Positions 1 through 8,452 of a DNA stretch of 64,000 nucleotides are shown piece by piece. Each line of letters begins with the position of its first letter. Positions within the stretch are counted from its first letter, which is position 1. A model generated the notes under the pieces. That model was not told where the DNA came from, did not search any database, and saw only the letters and a list, made by a program, of their open reading frames with translations. The stretch comes from Deltaproteobacteria bacterium (GTDB taxonomy: Bacteria > Lernaellota > Lernaellaia > JACKCT01), in NCBI GenBank assembly GCA_020633895.1, contig JACKCT010000006.1, positions 62,001 to 126,000 on the forward strand, given 5' to 3'. The translations under genes and the position numbers were made by a program.

Positions 1-723
1 AAAATCCGGCTCCTCGCCGTGCAGGCTGTCGCCGTCTAAATACCAACCGGTGGAGAACATCTCCACCTCATATCCCAAACGCACCCCGGTCAGCATGAAC
101 GCAAAGCTGTCGGGCCTCCCGGCGATGGGATGGTAGAATTCCAGGTGAAACGCCGCTTCGGCGGTCATGGCGCCGTAGTTCAGGCTGATTTCCTCCTGCG
201 TCGCGATCCGGGCGTCGGCTCCCTGGCCGAGCGCGTCCAGCGACACGTAATCCACCCCCGCCTGTTGAGCCGGCGGCAGAGGCGTGTAGTCGCCGTCCAG
301 CCGCAGATTCAGATTCGAATATCCCAGGCCCAGGACCGGGTATCCCCGCAGGCGGTGCGTCTCGAACAGCAGATAACCGCCGTAAAAGTGAAACGAACCC
401 GCCGAGAGGAGCACGTCCAGGTCCGGCCCCTCATTGTCGTCGACCAGGAACGCCGCGTTCATTCCCAGGACCACCCTGTCGTACAGGATGCCCGTGAACT
501 CGCCGCCCAGGTCCAGATGGGCCGTGCCGAACGAGTCCACGTCCGCAGGTTCCAGATAGTCCTCGATCCCCGACGTGTCCAAAAACGACGCGCCGATCGT
601 GAACCCGGCGAACGCGCCCATGCCCAGCTCGGTTTCCAGAGCCGAGGCCGTGCCCGGCGCCCATGCCCAACCGATCGCCAGCGCGAACAGGCCGACGACG
701 ATGGTCCTTGCCGATTTTCTCAT
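1..723 (-). CDS. Secreted beta-barrel-like outer membrane protein (3' end outside window)
   Basis: I read this frame directly from the reverse complement: it opens with an ATG at 723 (MRKSARTIVVGLF...) and stays open for 241 codons to the window edge, so the C-terminus is missing. Residues 1-28 look like a signal peptide (basic start, hydrophobic core, AXA-type end at TASA). The rest is Gly/aromatic-rich with alternating short strands (for example FHFYGGYLLFE, LGLGYSNLNLRL), as in outer-membrane beta-barrels. No specific family is recognised. It is divergent from argS. Existence is well supported by the signal peptide and codon pattern; the barrel assignment is inference. Confidence 0.72.
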   Translation of the reverse strand, partial: MRKSARTIVVGLFALAIGWAWAPGTASALETELGMGAFAGFTIGASFLDTSGIEDYLEPADVDSFGTAHLDLGGEFTGILYDRVVLGMNAAFLVDDNEGPDLDVLLSAGSFHFYGGYLLFETHRLRGYPVLGLGYSNLNLRLDGDYTPLPPAQQAGVDYVSLDALGQGADARIATQEEISLNYGAMTAEAAFHLEFYHPIAGRPDSFAFMLTGVRLGYEVEMFSTGWYLDGDSLHGEEPDF

Positions 724-882
724 GCCCGACAGATTGCCACGAATCGCGACTTCCCCGCCAGAGGGGGATTTCGGCGCAAACGAGTCCGTCGGGACCGGGG
801 GATGACTTGCCCGCGCGTCGCGCGCGCGTTAGTCTCCCGCGTCCTTGTCTATTCATCGTTATCGGACGAAATCGAGCGACAG

Positions 883-2538
883 ATGAAGGAAAAGCTGGCG
901 AAATCCATCGAAAAAGCCCTCGAGGCGCTCAAGGCGGCCGGGGAACTGGGCGACGCGGACATCCCCGAAGTGCAATTGGCCATCCCCAAGCAGGCCGAGC
1001 ACGGCGACTATGCGTGCAACATCGCGATGATGCTGGCGAAAAAGGCCGGAAAAAACCCGCGCGAGTTGGCCGGGCGCATCGTGGAGACCTTGGGCGATGG
1101 CGGCGGCCTCATCGAACGCACCGAAATTGCCGGACCCGGATTTCTCAACTTTTTCCTCAAAAGCGAGGGCCTGTTCGACGTCGTCAAAACCATCGCGACG
1201 CAGGGCGAGGCCTTCGGGCGCTCGGATGCCGGCGCCGGCAAGCGGGTGATGGTTGAATTCGTGTCCGCCAACCCGACCGGGCCGCTGCACGTGGGGCATG
1301 GGCGCGGGGCGGTGATCGGCGATGTGCTGGCTAATTTGCTGGCCGCCGCCGGGTACGCGGTGCATCGGGAGTATTACATCAACGACGCCGGTGTTCAGAT
1401 GAACAACCTGGGTCGTTCGACCTATCTTCGCTATCGTCAACTCATCGAAGGCACGTCCGAGCCGCTGCCAGAGGGTCTCTACCAGGGCGACTACATTGTC
1501 GAGTACGCGAAGGAGCTGCGCGCCGGTCGGGGCGACGGAATCGGCGAGGACGCGATCGGCGAGTTGACGGTTTTCACCGCGACGAAAATCCTGGACATGA
1601 TCCGCGCCGACCTGGATCGCCTGGGCATCCGATTCGACGAATGGTTCTCCGAAAAAACGCTGCATGACGGCGGACAGGTGCGGGAAAAATTGGACGGCCT
1701 GCGCGCGCGGGATCTGGCGTACGAGAAGGACGGCGCGCTGTGGTTTCGCACCGAGCAATTCGGCGACGACAAGGATCGGGTGCTGGTCAAGTCCGGCGGG
1801 GAAAAGACGTATCTGGCCGCCGATGTCGCCTATCACGCCAACAAAATCGATCGCGGCTTTGACGAACTGGTCGACATCTGGGGCGCGGATCACCACGGCT
1901 ACGTGGCGAGAATGAAGGCCGCGATCCAGGCGCTGGGCAAACCGCCCGAGATGCTGACGGTCATGCTCATCCAGATGGTGAACTTGGTTCGCGGCGGCGA
2001 GCGGGTGAGCATGTCGACGCGCGCCGGCAGCTTCGTGACGCTACGCGAGTTGGTCGACGAGGCCGGAAAAGACGCGACGCGCTATTTTTTCCTGATGCGT
2101 CGCTACGATTCGCAGCTTGATTTTGACGTGGATCTGGCCAAGGAAAAGTCCAACCAGAACCCCGTCTTCTACGTGCAATACATGCACGCGCGCATCTGCT
2201 CGGTTTTCGCCAAGGCGGCCGAGGAAGGCGTCTCGATTCCCGACCCCACGGACGTGGATTTCTCCCTGCTGACCGCGCCGGAGGAAGTGCAGATCGCCCA
2301 ACAACTGGCCGAATTACCCAACGTCATCGAGCGCGCCGCACGGGATCGGGAGCCCCATCGTCTCGTCACGTATATTTATGACTTGGCGTCGACATTTCAT
2401 CCTTATTATTTCCAACATCGCGTCATCACCGACGACGCGGCCCTTACCGCCGCCCGCCTGGCCCTCTACGCCGCCATCCGCCAAGTCACGCAGAACGTCC
2501 TCGCCCTCATGGGCATCGACGCCCCCGAGTCCATGTAG
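883..2538 (+). CDS. argS: Arginyl-tRNA synthetase
   Basis: This cytoplasmic enzyme charges tRNA-Arg. It has 551 residues, normal for class I ArgRS. The N-terminal additional domain is seen (residues 1-110), then SANPTGPLHVGHGRG (about 128-142) carrying the HIGH-type motif HVGHG. The KMSKS region is the usual arginine variant (RVSMSTRAG), followed by a C-terminal DALR anticodon-binding helical domain ending in NVLALMGI. The frame is open far upstream to 130, but that part is the complement of the barrel gene. The ATG at 883 starts the conserved sequence MKEKLAKSIEKAL, so it is chosen. Confidence 0.96.
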   Translation: MKEKLAKSIEKALEALKAAGELGDADIPEVQLAIPKQAEHGDYACNIAMMLAKKAGKNPRELAGRIVETLGDGGGLIERTEIAGPGFLNFFLKSEGLFDVVKTIATQGEAFGRSDAGAGKRVMVEFVSANPTGPLHVGHGRGAVIGDVLANLLAAAGYAVHREYYINDAGVQMNNLGRSTYLRYRQLIEGTSEPLPEGLYQGDYIVEYAKELRAGRGDGIGEDAIGELTVFTATKILDMIRADLDRLGIRFDEWFSEKTLHDGGQVREKLDGLRARDLAYEKDGALWFRTEQFGDDKDRVLVKSGGEKTYLAADVAYHANKIDRGFDELVDIWGADHHGYVARMKAAIQALGKPPEMLTVMLIQMVNLVRGGERVSMSTRAGSFVTLRELVDEAGKDATRYFFLMRRYDSQLDFDVDLAKEKSNQNPVFYVQYMHARICSVFAKAAEEGVSIPDPTDVDFSLLTAPEEVQIAQQLAELPNVIERAARDREPHRLVTYIYDLASTFHPYYFQHRVITDDAALTAARLALYAAIRQVTQNVLALMGIDAPESM

Positions 2539-2576
2539 TGGTGTAGCCACCACGGGCTAACGGATGCTTCGCATCC
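2538..2576. other. Two short hairpins after argS
   Basis: GTGGTG-TAGC-CACCAC (2538-2553) overlaps the last base of the argS stop codon, and GGATGC-TTC-GCATCC (2562-2576) follows directly. Both are perfect 6-bp stems. No T-tract follows, so they are not convincing intrinsic terminators, but they may mark the 3' end of the transcript. Confidence 0.5.
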
Positions 2577-2645
2577 TGCACGCTGGCGCGTTGCCGGGCG
2601 GGCCTTGATGGAAGTCGCTTCGCTCCAGCCCATAGATAATCGTTG

Positions 2646-2702
2646 TCATCCCGAACGATTTGTCCGCCGTAGCCTTGGCGTAGGCGGAAGTGAGGGATCT
2701 CT
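2646..2702. repeat. Dispersed repeat, family A-like, with internal insert
   Basis: The flanks (CATCCCGAACGAT ... AGTGAGGGATC) resemble the CCGAACGGTAGTGAGGGG sides of family A copies elsewhere in this window. They are split by a palindromic 28-base segment, TCCGCCGTAGCCTTGGCGTAGGCGG (2661-2688). The reverse-complement equivalent of this insert sits at the same place in the copy at 2830-2900. Confidence 0.6.
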
Positions 2703-2730
2703 CGTTCGTTGTTGGCAGTTGGCCCCGCCT

Positions 2731-2806
2731 TTTCAGAGCCGCGACCGTCAGGGAGCGGGTTGCCACGACGACATAACCCGCTTGCTTACGCGCGCGGCTC
2801 TGAAAG
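2731..2806. repeat. Dispersed repeat family A, inverted pair
   Basis: The left arm CAGAGCCGCGACCGTCAGGG plus AGCGGGTTGCC (2734-2764) faces an imperfect inverted copy AACCCGCTTGCTTACG plus CGCGCGGCTCTGAAAG (2775-2806). The two arms could form one hairpin of about 32 pairs with a 10-base loop. The same core recurs near 21.8, 23.4, 27.7, 41.7, 46.05, 50.5 and 55.5 kb, always between genes. Confidence 0.8.
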
Positions 2807-2829
2807 GGCGTGATCGTTTAACGGCAACG

Positions 2830-2900
2830 TTCGAGTTTGACCCCTCACTACCCGCCTTTGCCAGGGCTACGGCGGGGCAAGCCGTTCGGGGCTCTGAACG
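2830..2900. repeat. Dispersed repeat family A with internal insert, inverted orientation
   Basis: TTCGAGTTTGACCCCTCACTAC (first 20 bases are enough to recognise it) and CCGTTCGGGGCTCTGAACG are the reverse complement of the copy at 41713-41751, which lacks any insert. Here they are separated by about 29 bases (2853-2881, CGCCTTTGCCAGGGCTACGG...), homologous on the other strand to the insert at 2661-2688. The rest of the 541-base gap between argS and the next gene holds nothing else recognisable. Confidence 0.65.
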
Positions 2901-3080
2901 AGCAAGGCTCTGAATGGTCTCTTAATGGGGACCAGTCCCTTTAACGCGCCCTAAAATGTAATAAATCAAACAAAATAACCCGTCCCATCCCCCTTTTCCG
3001 ATCCAATCCGCCGTCTTCGCGTTCAGAATTTCGGACTGCACCGGTGTTCCCTGGGGCTTGGTGAACGCGGGAGTGCCGGC

Positions 3081-3929
3081 ATGAAATTTCGGCCGATCTT
3101 GGTGGCCGTGGCGGCAATCGTCCTGTCATTTGCCATGACGGGATGCATCCATCACGTTGGCGTCAGTGCCCACGGGCATTACGACGATTACGGCGACGAT
3201 CAAGTCGTCGACGAGACGACCTACGACGTCTACGTGTACCACGGCTTCTACGACGTTTATTATCCCTACGATTATTACCCGTACTACCACGGCCCGTGGC
3301 ACTACCATCACGGCTATCGCCACTGGCATCCCCACCATGGGCACCACACGCACCATGGAAACCACCATTACAGCCATTCCCACGCTTATCGGGCTCGGCA
3401 TCCCCACCACCATCGCCAAAGCCCGCCCAGCCACGGCCATACCCACCAGGGCCCGCCGTCGCAGGGTCCGTCGCAAGGTCCGAACGACCACGGCCATTCC
3501 CACCAAGGCCCGCAAGGCCAGGGGCAGGGCCAGGGCCAAGGGCAGAATCACGGCCAAGGCCAGGGTCACAACCAGCAGCCGTCCGACAACCAAGGCCAAA
3601 GCCGCGGTCGGGATCTGCATCGGGGGAATGGGGCCGGATCGACGGTGCGTCAGTCCTATGATCGCGACGTGAATATCCAGCGCGGCGGAGGCAATCAGGG
3701 ACAGAACAACCAAGGACAGAACAGCCAGCGCGGCCGACGTGGGACGTCGGACTTTGACGCGCGTTCGCCCGAGCGTTTCCAAGGCGCCAATCCGGCGGCC
3801 AGGGCCCCCATGGGGGTGCGCCAGGAGGATGTGAAAAACAAGAAGGTGCAATCCTCGCGTAAGAAAAAGAGCGACGACTCGAACTCGTCCGACTCCGGCA
3901 AGAAGAAGAAGAAAAAACGACGACGATAG
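3081..3929 (+). CDS. His/Tyr-rich lipoprotein with Gln-Gly and basic tail
   Basis: This is a 282-residue low-complexity secreted protein. Residues 1-22 form a lipoprotein signal ending in a lipobox (SFAMTGC, Cys22). Next comes a Tyr/Asp/His-rich segment (about 45-75), a His-rich block (about 75-140, many HH and HxH), a Gln-Gly repeat region (about 120-175, QGQGQG), and a Lys/Arg tail ending KKKKKKRRR. The composition suggests metal binding and an adhesive or matrix-like role, but that is inference. No family is recognised. ATG is at 3081, and the codon pattern agrees with a real gene. Confidence 0.75.
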   Translation: MKFRPILVAVAAIVLSFAMTGCIHHVGVSAHGHYDDYGDDQVVDETTYDVYVYHGFYDVYYPYDYYPYYHGPWHYHHGYRHWHPHHGHHTHHGNHHYSHSHAYRARHPHHHRQSPPSHGHTHQGPPSQGPSQGPNDHGHSHQGPQGQGQGQGQGQNHGQGQGHNQQPSDNQGQSRGRDLHRGNGAGSTVRQSYDRDVNIQRGGGNQGQNNQGQNSQRGRRGTSDFDARSPERFQGANPAARAPMGVRQEDVKNKKVQSSRKKKSDDSNSSDSGKKKKKKRRR

Positions 3930-4039
3930 CCGGGACCGACGAGACGAGCCGGTTGCGGCGACGCCGTTTTGGGGTCGGGTCGCTGTTGCCGCGTTCCCTG
4001 GGGCCGGCGCCGAACGAAGGCAATGACGCGGGAGACGAC

Positions 4040-4483
4040 ATGGCACGACGAATGCTCATCGCCCTGGCGATGATTTTGATGTTTTTCGGAACGCAGGCCT
4101 GTGACTGCTACGTGGATACGGAGCATGTGCACGGGGTGGTGACGGTGGATCACGTGGTCGACGTGATCGATTACGACGCGTTGTCGTTTGAGATGTGCGA
4201 CGAATTCATGGCGGCGGTGGACGACTGCTGGCTTATTTGGGAGCAGTGGCAGACCTACCCGCCCCATTGGGCGCTGCATACGGTGGAGCCGGACCCGTGG
4301 GCCTACACCTGGGACGGCAATTGGCATGCGTACGGCGAGATCGTCGACTACTGCGCGTACACGATCAATATCGACCTGCTGGACTGCCTGCTGGATGTGA
4401 TGTGGGCGTGTCCCGAGCCGCCGACGTTGATTCGCACGGACAACTATGCGTTCGACGAGTGCTTCTACTTGTACCCGTACTAG
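4040..4483 (+). CDS. Small Cys- and Trp-rich secreted protein
   Basis: The ATG at 4040 begins MARRMLIALAMILMFFGTQACDC, a signal sequence ending near Cys22; the box TQAC is not a canonical lipobox, so lipidation is uncertain. The 147-residue product is rich in Cys (CDC, MC, DDC, DYC, DC, AC, EC) and aromatic residues and acidic overall, consistent with a disulfide-stabilised periplasmic or surface protein. The frame is open upstream to 3953, but that extension would bury the signal peptide. It lies 110 bases after the His-rich lipoprotein and just before another Cys-rich lipoprotein. No family is recognised. Confidence 0.65.
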   Translation: MARRMLIALAMILMFFGTQACDCYVDTEHVHGVVTVDHVVDVIDYDALSFEMCDEFMAAVDDCWLIWEQWQTYPPHWALHTVEPDPWAYTWDGNWHAYGEIVDYCAYTINIDLLDCLLDVMWACPEPPTLIRTDNYAFDECFYLYPY

Positions 4484-4564
4484 GCGCGGGCACGGGCAAT
4501 TGACGGCGGGCGGCGCATCGGCGAGCGTAAGCGCGAAAGCCATGCACGCCTTTGGAGGGTTGTG

Positions 4565-4954
4565 ATGATTGTGAATGGAAGGTGGATCGGCCTGTTGATT
4601 TTCGCGTTGACGGCGGCGGCGATTATTGCGTTGCCGGCGGCGTGTTCGATCGGCGACGACGATGACGATGACGACGACGGCGGGTCGGCGCTGACGGACG
4701 ACGATGACGACGATGACGACGACGCGATTTCGGGGGCGACGTGCGAGCAGGCGTGCGGCAACGCGGTCTCGTGCGCGGAAGCCTACGCGGATGTGATCGG
4801 TATTGACTTGCCGTCCGACGTCGAGAGCATGTGCCTGTCCGAATGCGAGGACACGGCCCAGGCGGTGATCGACTGTGTGGCCAATTCGAGCTGCGAGGAT
4901 TTCCTGACCGATTTCCCGAACGTCTGCGGATTCGACTTGTCCGAGTTCATCTGA
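4565..4954 (+). CDS. Cys-rich poly-Asp lipoprotein
   Basis: The 129-residue product has a signal peptide ending in the lipobox LPAAC, two poly-Asp stretches (8 and 9 Asp) as a tether, then a small Cys-rich domain with spacing CEQAC..SC...MCLSEC..DC..SC..VC, likely disulfide-bonded. GGAGGG at 4554-4559 sits 5 bases before the ATG at 4565 and only 2 from the preceding GTG, so the ATG is chosen. It shares the tether style of the larger lipoproteins at 10.8-16.6 and 58-62.8 kb. Function unknown. Confidence 0.75.
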   Translation: MIVNGRWIGLLIFALTAAAIIALPAACSIGDDDDDDDDGGSALTDDDDDDDDDAISGATCEQACGNAVSCAEAYADVIGIDLPSDVESMCLSECEDTAQAVIDCVANSSCEDFLTDFPNVCGFDLSEFI

Positions 4955-5006
4955 TCCTGATCGAGCGACCGGCGGCTTTTCGCCGGGGACATTGGAGCGT
5001 ATGTTG

Positions 5007-5036
5007 ATCCCGGGACCGCGAGGCCCCGGGATTTTT
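5007..5036 (+). terminator. Intrinsic terminator
   Basis: ATCCCGGG (5007-5014) and CCCGGGAT (5025-5032) form a perfect 8-bp GC-rich stem with a 10-base loop, followed by TTTTT at 5032-5036. It closes the transcript of the small lipoprotein genes; the next gene starts 14 bases later. Confidence 0.85.
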
Positions 5037-5050
5037 CGTGGAGATCGACC

Positions 5051-6493
5051 ATGGACCGCTCCGCGTTGAGCGCCACACTGAGCGCTAAACTGAGCGCCGA
5101 CCTTATCGCCAAGTTGCCGCTGCTGCCGACCATCGCCCGTCTGGCGGCCGACCGGGGCGAGCGCGTGTGGCTGGTCGGCGGACTGGTGCGCGACGCGTTG
5201 CTGGGGCGCGCTTCGCTGGACGCGGACATCACGGTCGACGGCGACGCGATGGCGCTGGCGAAAGCGGTGGCGGACGAGGCGGGTGCGCGGTTCGTGGCGC
5301 TGCATGACGCGGAACCGACGGCGCGCGTGGTCTTGGACGGCGTGGAATACGACCTGGCCCAATGGCGGCGCGAGGACCTTTCCGGCGATTTGCGCGCGCG
5401 GGATTTGACGATCAACGCGATGGCGATGCCGTTGACCGTCGATGGCCTCGGCGAGGTCGTCGACCCGACAGGCGGCCTGGCCGACCTTCGCGATCGGCGC
5501 GTGCGCGCGTGTTCCCGTGAAGCGCTGGCCGACGATCCGCTGCGCACGATGCGCGTCTATCGCTTCTTCGCCGAGTTGGATTTTTCGATCGACGAAGACA
5601 CGCGGGCGTGGGTGCGGGCGACGGCGCCGGGCCTGGCGGACGTGGCGGGCGAGCGGGTTCTGGTCGAATGGACGAAGACGTTGGCGACGTCCCGGGCCGC
5701 GTCGGCATTGCGCCTGATGGCGGAAGACGGCGTGCTGGCGTTGGTCGCGCCGGAGCTGGCCGGTTCGCCCCACGCGCCGGATGTGGCGACGCCGGAATGG
5801 CTGGACGCGGTGGCGTGGTTCGATGCCTGGTCGGAGCGTTTGGAGAAGATCACGCCCGAGGCGGCGCGCGAGCGGATCGCGAATGACGCCGTGCTGGGTG
5901 ACGTCGCAATGATGAAGACAGCGGCGGCTTTGGCGCCGGCGACCGACGGCGACGCGGCGGCGTATGAAGAGGTTGCGGATCGTCTCAAGGCTTCGGCGAA
6001 GTTCAAGCAGCGCGGGGCGCGGACCATTCGCCTGATGGACGAGGCGCGTTCGGCGGCGGCCGAGTGGCGCGAGCTGGTCGACGAGATGCGATGCATGACG
6101 CCCATGGCCGAGGACCGACGTCGTTTGGTGGCGCAATATAGCGCGACAACCGGTGAATATGCCTTGGCGGCGGCTGTTTTGATTTGGGCATGCGAGGCGG
6201 CGCGTGGGGGCGACCCGCCTCGACGCCTCGACGAAACGCACAGTGGATGGATCGCGTACCTGGCCTCGATGCTGGTCAGCGCCGTCGAACCTTACGCCGC
6301 GAATCCGATTCTCGACGGCGAGACGTTGATGCGCGAATGCGGCGTGCCGCCCGGTCCCCAAGTGGGGCGTCTGCTGGCCGTCGTCCGCGAGGAATACCTG
6401 GCCGGATGCATCGATTCGCCGTCCCAAGCGTTGGCCATGGTTCGCGGTATCCTCGACCGGGAAAGCGGCTCCCCATCCACATCTAGTCATTAA
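5051..6493 (+). CDS. CCA-adding / poly(A) polymerase family tRNA nucleotidyltransferase
   Basis: The 480-residue protein belongs to the class II nucleotidyltransferase family that repairs tRNA 3' CCA ends or adds poly(A). It shows the head-domain GG motif (VWLVGGLVRDALLG, about 35-50), the catalytic acidic pair in DADITVDG (about 57-64), the RRED and RARDLTINAMA motif, then DPLRTMRVYRFFAEL in the neck and body. The C-terminal third is more divergent. CCA addition cannot be separated from poly(A) polymerase activity by motifs alone. Neither tRNA gene in this window encodes CCA, so a CCA-adding enzyme would be needed. Confidence 0.88.
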   Translation: MDRSALSATLSAKLSADLIAKLPLLPTIARLAADRGERVWLVGGLVRDALLGRASLDADITVDGDAMALAKAVADEAGARFVALHDAEPTARVVLDGVEYDLAQWRREDLSGDLRARDLTINAMAMPLTVDGLGEVVDPTGGLADLRDRRVRACSREALADDPLRTMRVYRFFAELDFSIDEDTRAWVRATAPGLADVAGERVLVEWTKTLATSRAASALRLMAEDGVLALVAPELAGSPHAPDVATPEWLDAVAWFDAWSERLEKITPEAARERIANDAVLGDVAMMKTAAALAPATDGDAAAYEEVADRLKASAKFKQRGARTIRLMDEARSAAAEWRELVDEMRCMTPMAEDRRRLVAQYSATTGEYALAAAVLIWACEAARGGDPPRRLDETHSGWIAYLASMLVSAVEPYAANPILDGETLMRECGVPPGPQVGRLLAVVREEYLAGCIDSPSQALAMVRGILDRESGSPSTSSH

Positions 6494-6498
6494 TCTTT

Positions 6499-6526
6499 TT
6501 GACGCCACGAAATCTTGTGTTATAGT
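6499..6526 (+). promoter_or_regulatory. Sigma-70-type promoter
   Basis: TTGACG (6499-6504), a 16-base spacer and TATAGT (6521-6526) make a near-consensus promoter just after the preceding stop codon. The next start codon is at 6846, so the transcript would begin with a leader of roughly 310 bases. Confidence 0.7.
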
Positions 6527-6845
6527 CCGCGCGACTTTTTGTCGGAAAGGCGGACGTGGGCGAGGTCGGACCAACCCTCCCGAACCGATTCCGCCCGATC
6601 CCCCGCCGCGGCGATCGGGCCCACGACGCCCTCGGGCCGAAATCCGCGACATCCCGCCGCCCGCATCGTTTCCGCCGCGAAGACTTCACTGCGTCGTCAC
6701 CCGATAACACCGCGTTTGCGTCAAAGTGCCCCATGCCGTTTCCCGTTTCCTCGGCCGGCCTTCGGACCCGTAGCGTCGCCGTCCGCCGTTTCGTCCGCCA
6801 CCCCGCCCGTCGCGGGATATTCATATGTCATTGTGGAGTGTTGAT
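6527..6845 (+). other. Long GC-rich leader or possible non-coding RNA
   Basis: This 319-base stretch lies between a strong promoter and the next start codon. Two frames stay open across it, but their products are Arg/Pro/Ser-rich without family features, so I do not call a gene. It contains foldable segments such as CCCGATC...GATCGGG (about 6596-6621). It does not match RNase P, tmRNA, SRP or 6S signatures that I can recognise. Confidence 0.35.
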
Positions 6846-7439
6846 ATGACCGTCTTCGCTTGTGACGATCTGCTCGCCCGCGCGCCCTCGGACATCGACT
6901 GGTTCGCCAACGCGGGCAAGGCGCGGCGCGAACGCTGGATACTCGATCAATGGCTGGAGGTGACGGGGCAGACCCGGGCCTTCATACGACGGGGCGATCC
7001 GGCGCCGGATTTCCTGGTCGACGGCCGCCCGGTGGAAATCGCCGAAGTCTTCCCCCCGCAACGCAAGCGCAACAAGAACTTCCTCAAACTCCTGAGCGAC
7101 GGCGCGGTCATCGCGCGCATCCCGCCCCGCGCCGGTCATCGTGATCTGGTCCGGCGCCAGGGCCATCAGTGGCTCATCGACATCGTGCAGAAAAAATCCG
7201 ATCGCTATCGCACCACCAGCCGCAACTGGATCCTGCTGCTCTACTGCAATCTGCAGTGGGCCGACGCCGTCGACTGGCGCGCCTTCAACGACTACCTCGC
7301 CCAAACGCACCCCCACTTCGCCCGCATCGACGTGCTGCATTTCCACCAACACAGCGGCCTGGTTCGCATGTTCCCGGTGGACACCGAAGCCGACGAACAA
7401 CCCGCCGAACGGGCGGTCGCCTTGGGCGGCGTTCGCTGA
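6846..7439 (+). CDS. DUF1780-like putative nuclease
   Basis: The 197-residue soluble protein has the block WFANAGKARRERWILDQWL near the N-terminus and APDFLVDGRPVEIAEV about 30 residues later. The PD...E-I-A-E spacing resembles the active-site hairpin of PD-(D/E)xK nuclease folds, with the usual Lys replaced. The arrangement recalls DUF1780 proteins, annotated as putative endonucleases; this assignment is tentative and from memory. GGAG at 6835-6838 sits 7 bases before ATG 6846, so that start is preferred over the in-frame ATG at 6825. It has its own promoter upstream. Confidence 0.7.
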   Translation: MTVFACDDLLARAPSDIDWFANAGKARRERWILDQWLEVTGQTRAFIRRGDPAPDFLVDGRPVEIAEVFPPQRKRNKNFLKLLSDGAVIARIPPRAGHRDLVRRQGHQWLIDIVQKKSDRYRTTSRNWILLLYCNLQWADAVDWRAFNDYLAQTHPHFARIDVLHFHQHSGLVRMFPVDTEADEQPAERAVALGGVR

Positions 7440-7492
7440 CAACAAACGACCGCGCGCATTGACGCCCCCGCGCGCGTCGTTAACATCGTCCC

Positions 7493-8353
7493 ATGTCGAC
7501 CGGATATCCCACGAAAACCGAATGGCTCGGACCGCCGCGACAAGGCCCGGCGCGGCGCATCGTCTCGCTGGTGCCGAGTCTGACCGAGGCGGTGTTTTAT
7601 CTCCATGCGCAGGATCGGCTGGTCGCGCGGACCGAGTGGTGCGTGCGGCCTCGGGGCGAGGTCGAGGCATGGGAGGCAGTCGGCGGGACGAAAAATCCGG
7701 ACATGGCGCGCATCGCCGAATTGCAGCCCGACGTCATCCTGGCCAACCGGGAAGAGAACCTGAAAAAGCACATCGAGCGCCTGGCCGAGACGACGCCCGT
7801 GTGGCTCACCGACCCCGTCGGGCCCGAGGACGTGCCCGCGTTGTGGGAGGAATTGGGCGTCATCACGGGCGAGACGGACGCCGCAAATCGCCTGGCGCGG
7901 GAGACCGCCGACGAGCTGGAAAATACGAAAAGCGCCGCCGCGTCGGGCCCGCGCCCGAGTTTTGTTTATTTTGTCTGGAAGGACCCATGGATGGTCGCCG
8001 GGCACGCGACGTACATTTCCAACCTGCTGGTTGCCGCCGGGTGGGCCAACGCCCTCGCCCCCGAGCACACGCGCTTTCCCAAGCTGGACGCCGACGAAGT
8101 CCTCGCGATCCCCGACGTGGACGCGTACATCTACTCGTCCGAGCCGTACAACTTCGAACTGCCGCGCGATCTGCTGCTGCCCGATTCAGCCGCGTCGTCA
8201 AAAGTCGCCGACGATTGGTACGCGGTGCCGAGCGGCCGTCTAGCGGTGTTCGTCGATGCCGAGCCGCTGTCCTGGTATCCGTCGCTCACGGTTGAAGGGC
8301 TGAAAAACGCGGCGCGCCTGCGTGAGCGTTTACTCGAACTGCAACGGGGCTGA
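7493..8353 (+). CDS. Cobalamin/iron periplasmic-binding-protein-like receptor without signal peptide
   Basis: The 286-residue protein has the helical-backbone metal receptor fold of BtuF/FecB-type proteins. It starts RRIVSLVPSLTEAVFYL, the hallmark first strand and helix, and continues with AVGGTKNPDMARIAELQPDVIL, PVWL and a second lobe with WMVAGHATYISNLLVAAGW. There is no signal peptide or lipobox, so it should be cytoplasmic, unlike transporter-linked binding proteins. No permease or ATPase for metal uptake is next to it. It probably binds a metal complex or corrinoid in the cytosol; the ligand is unknown. Confidence 0.78.
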   Translation: MSTGYPTKTEWLGPPRQGPARRIVSLVPSLTEAVFYLHAQDRLVARTEWCVRPRGEVEAWEAVGGTKNPDMARIAELQPDVILANREENLKKHIERLAETTPVWLTDPVGPEDVPALWEELGVITGETDAANRLARETADELENTKSAAASGPRPSFVYFVWKDPWMVAGHATYISNLLVAAGWANALAPEHTRFPKLDADEVLAIPDVDAYIYSSEPYNFELPRDLLLPDSAASSKVADDWYAVPSGRLAVFVDAEPLSWYPSLTVEGLKNAARLRERLLELQRG

Positions 8354-8452
8354 GTGAGTTTCAATCTTCGTGGACACGAGCCGCCGCCGCCTCTAAAATC
8401 CCGCTTCGCGCCCCACGCGCGCATCATCCGACGAATTGAGAGGTCACGAATC

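Noticed and set aside
130-882. N-terminal extension of argS by 251 residues
   Set aside because: It is antisense to the beta-barrel-like gene, is Arg-rich, and ArgRS homology begins at the ATG at 883.
2557-2766. 69-residue reverse frame containing a YAKATADKSFGM-type string
   Set aside because: The string comes from translating the dispersed repeat; it recurs as a spurious hypothetical protein wherever such repeats exist.
3695-6652. 985-residue reverse frame across the tRNA nucleotidyltransferase gene
   Set aside because: It is very Arg- and Gln-rich, as antisense frames of GC-rich genes are, and overlaps three supported forward genes.
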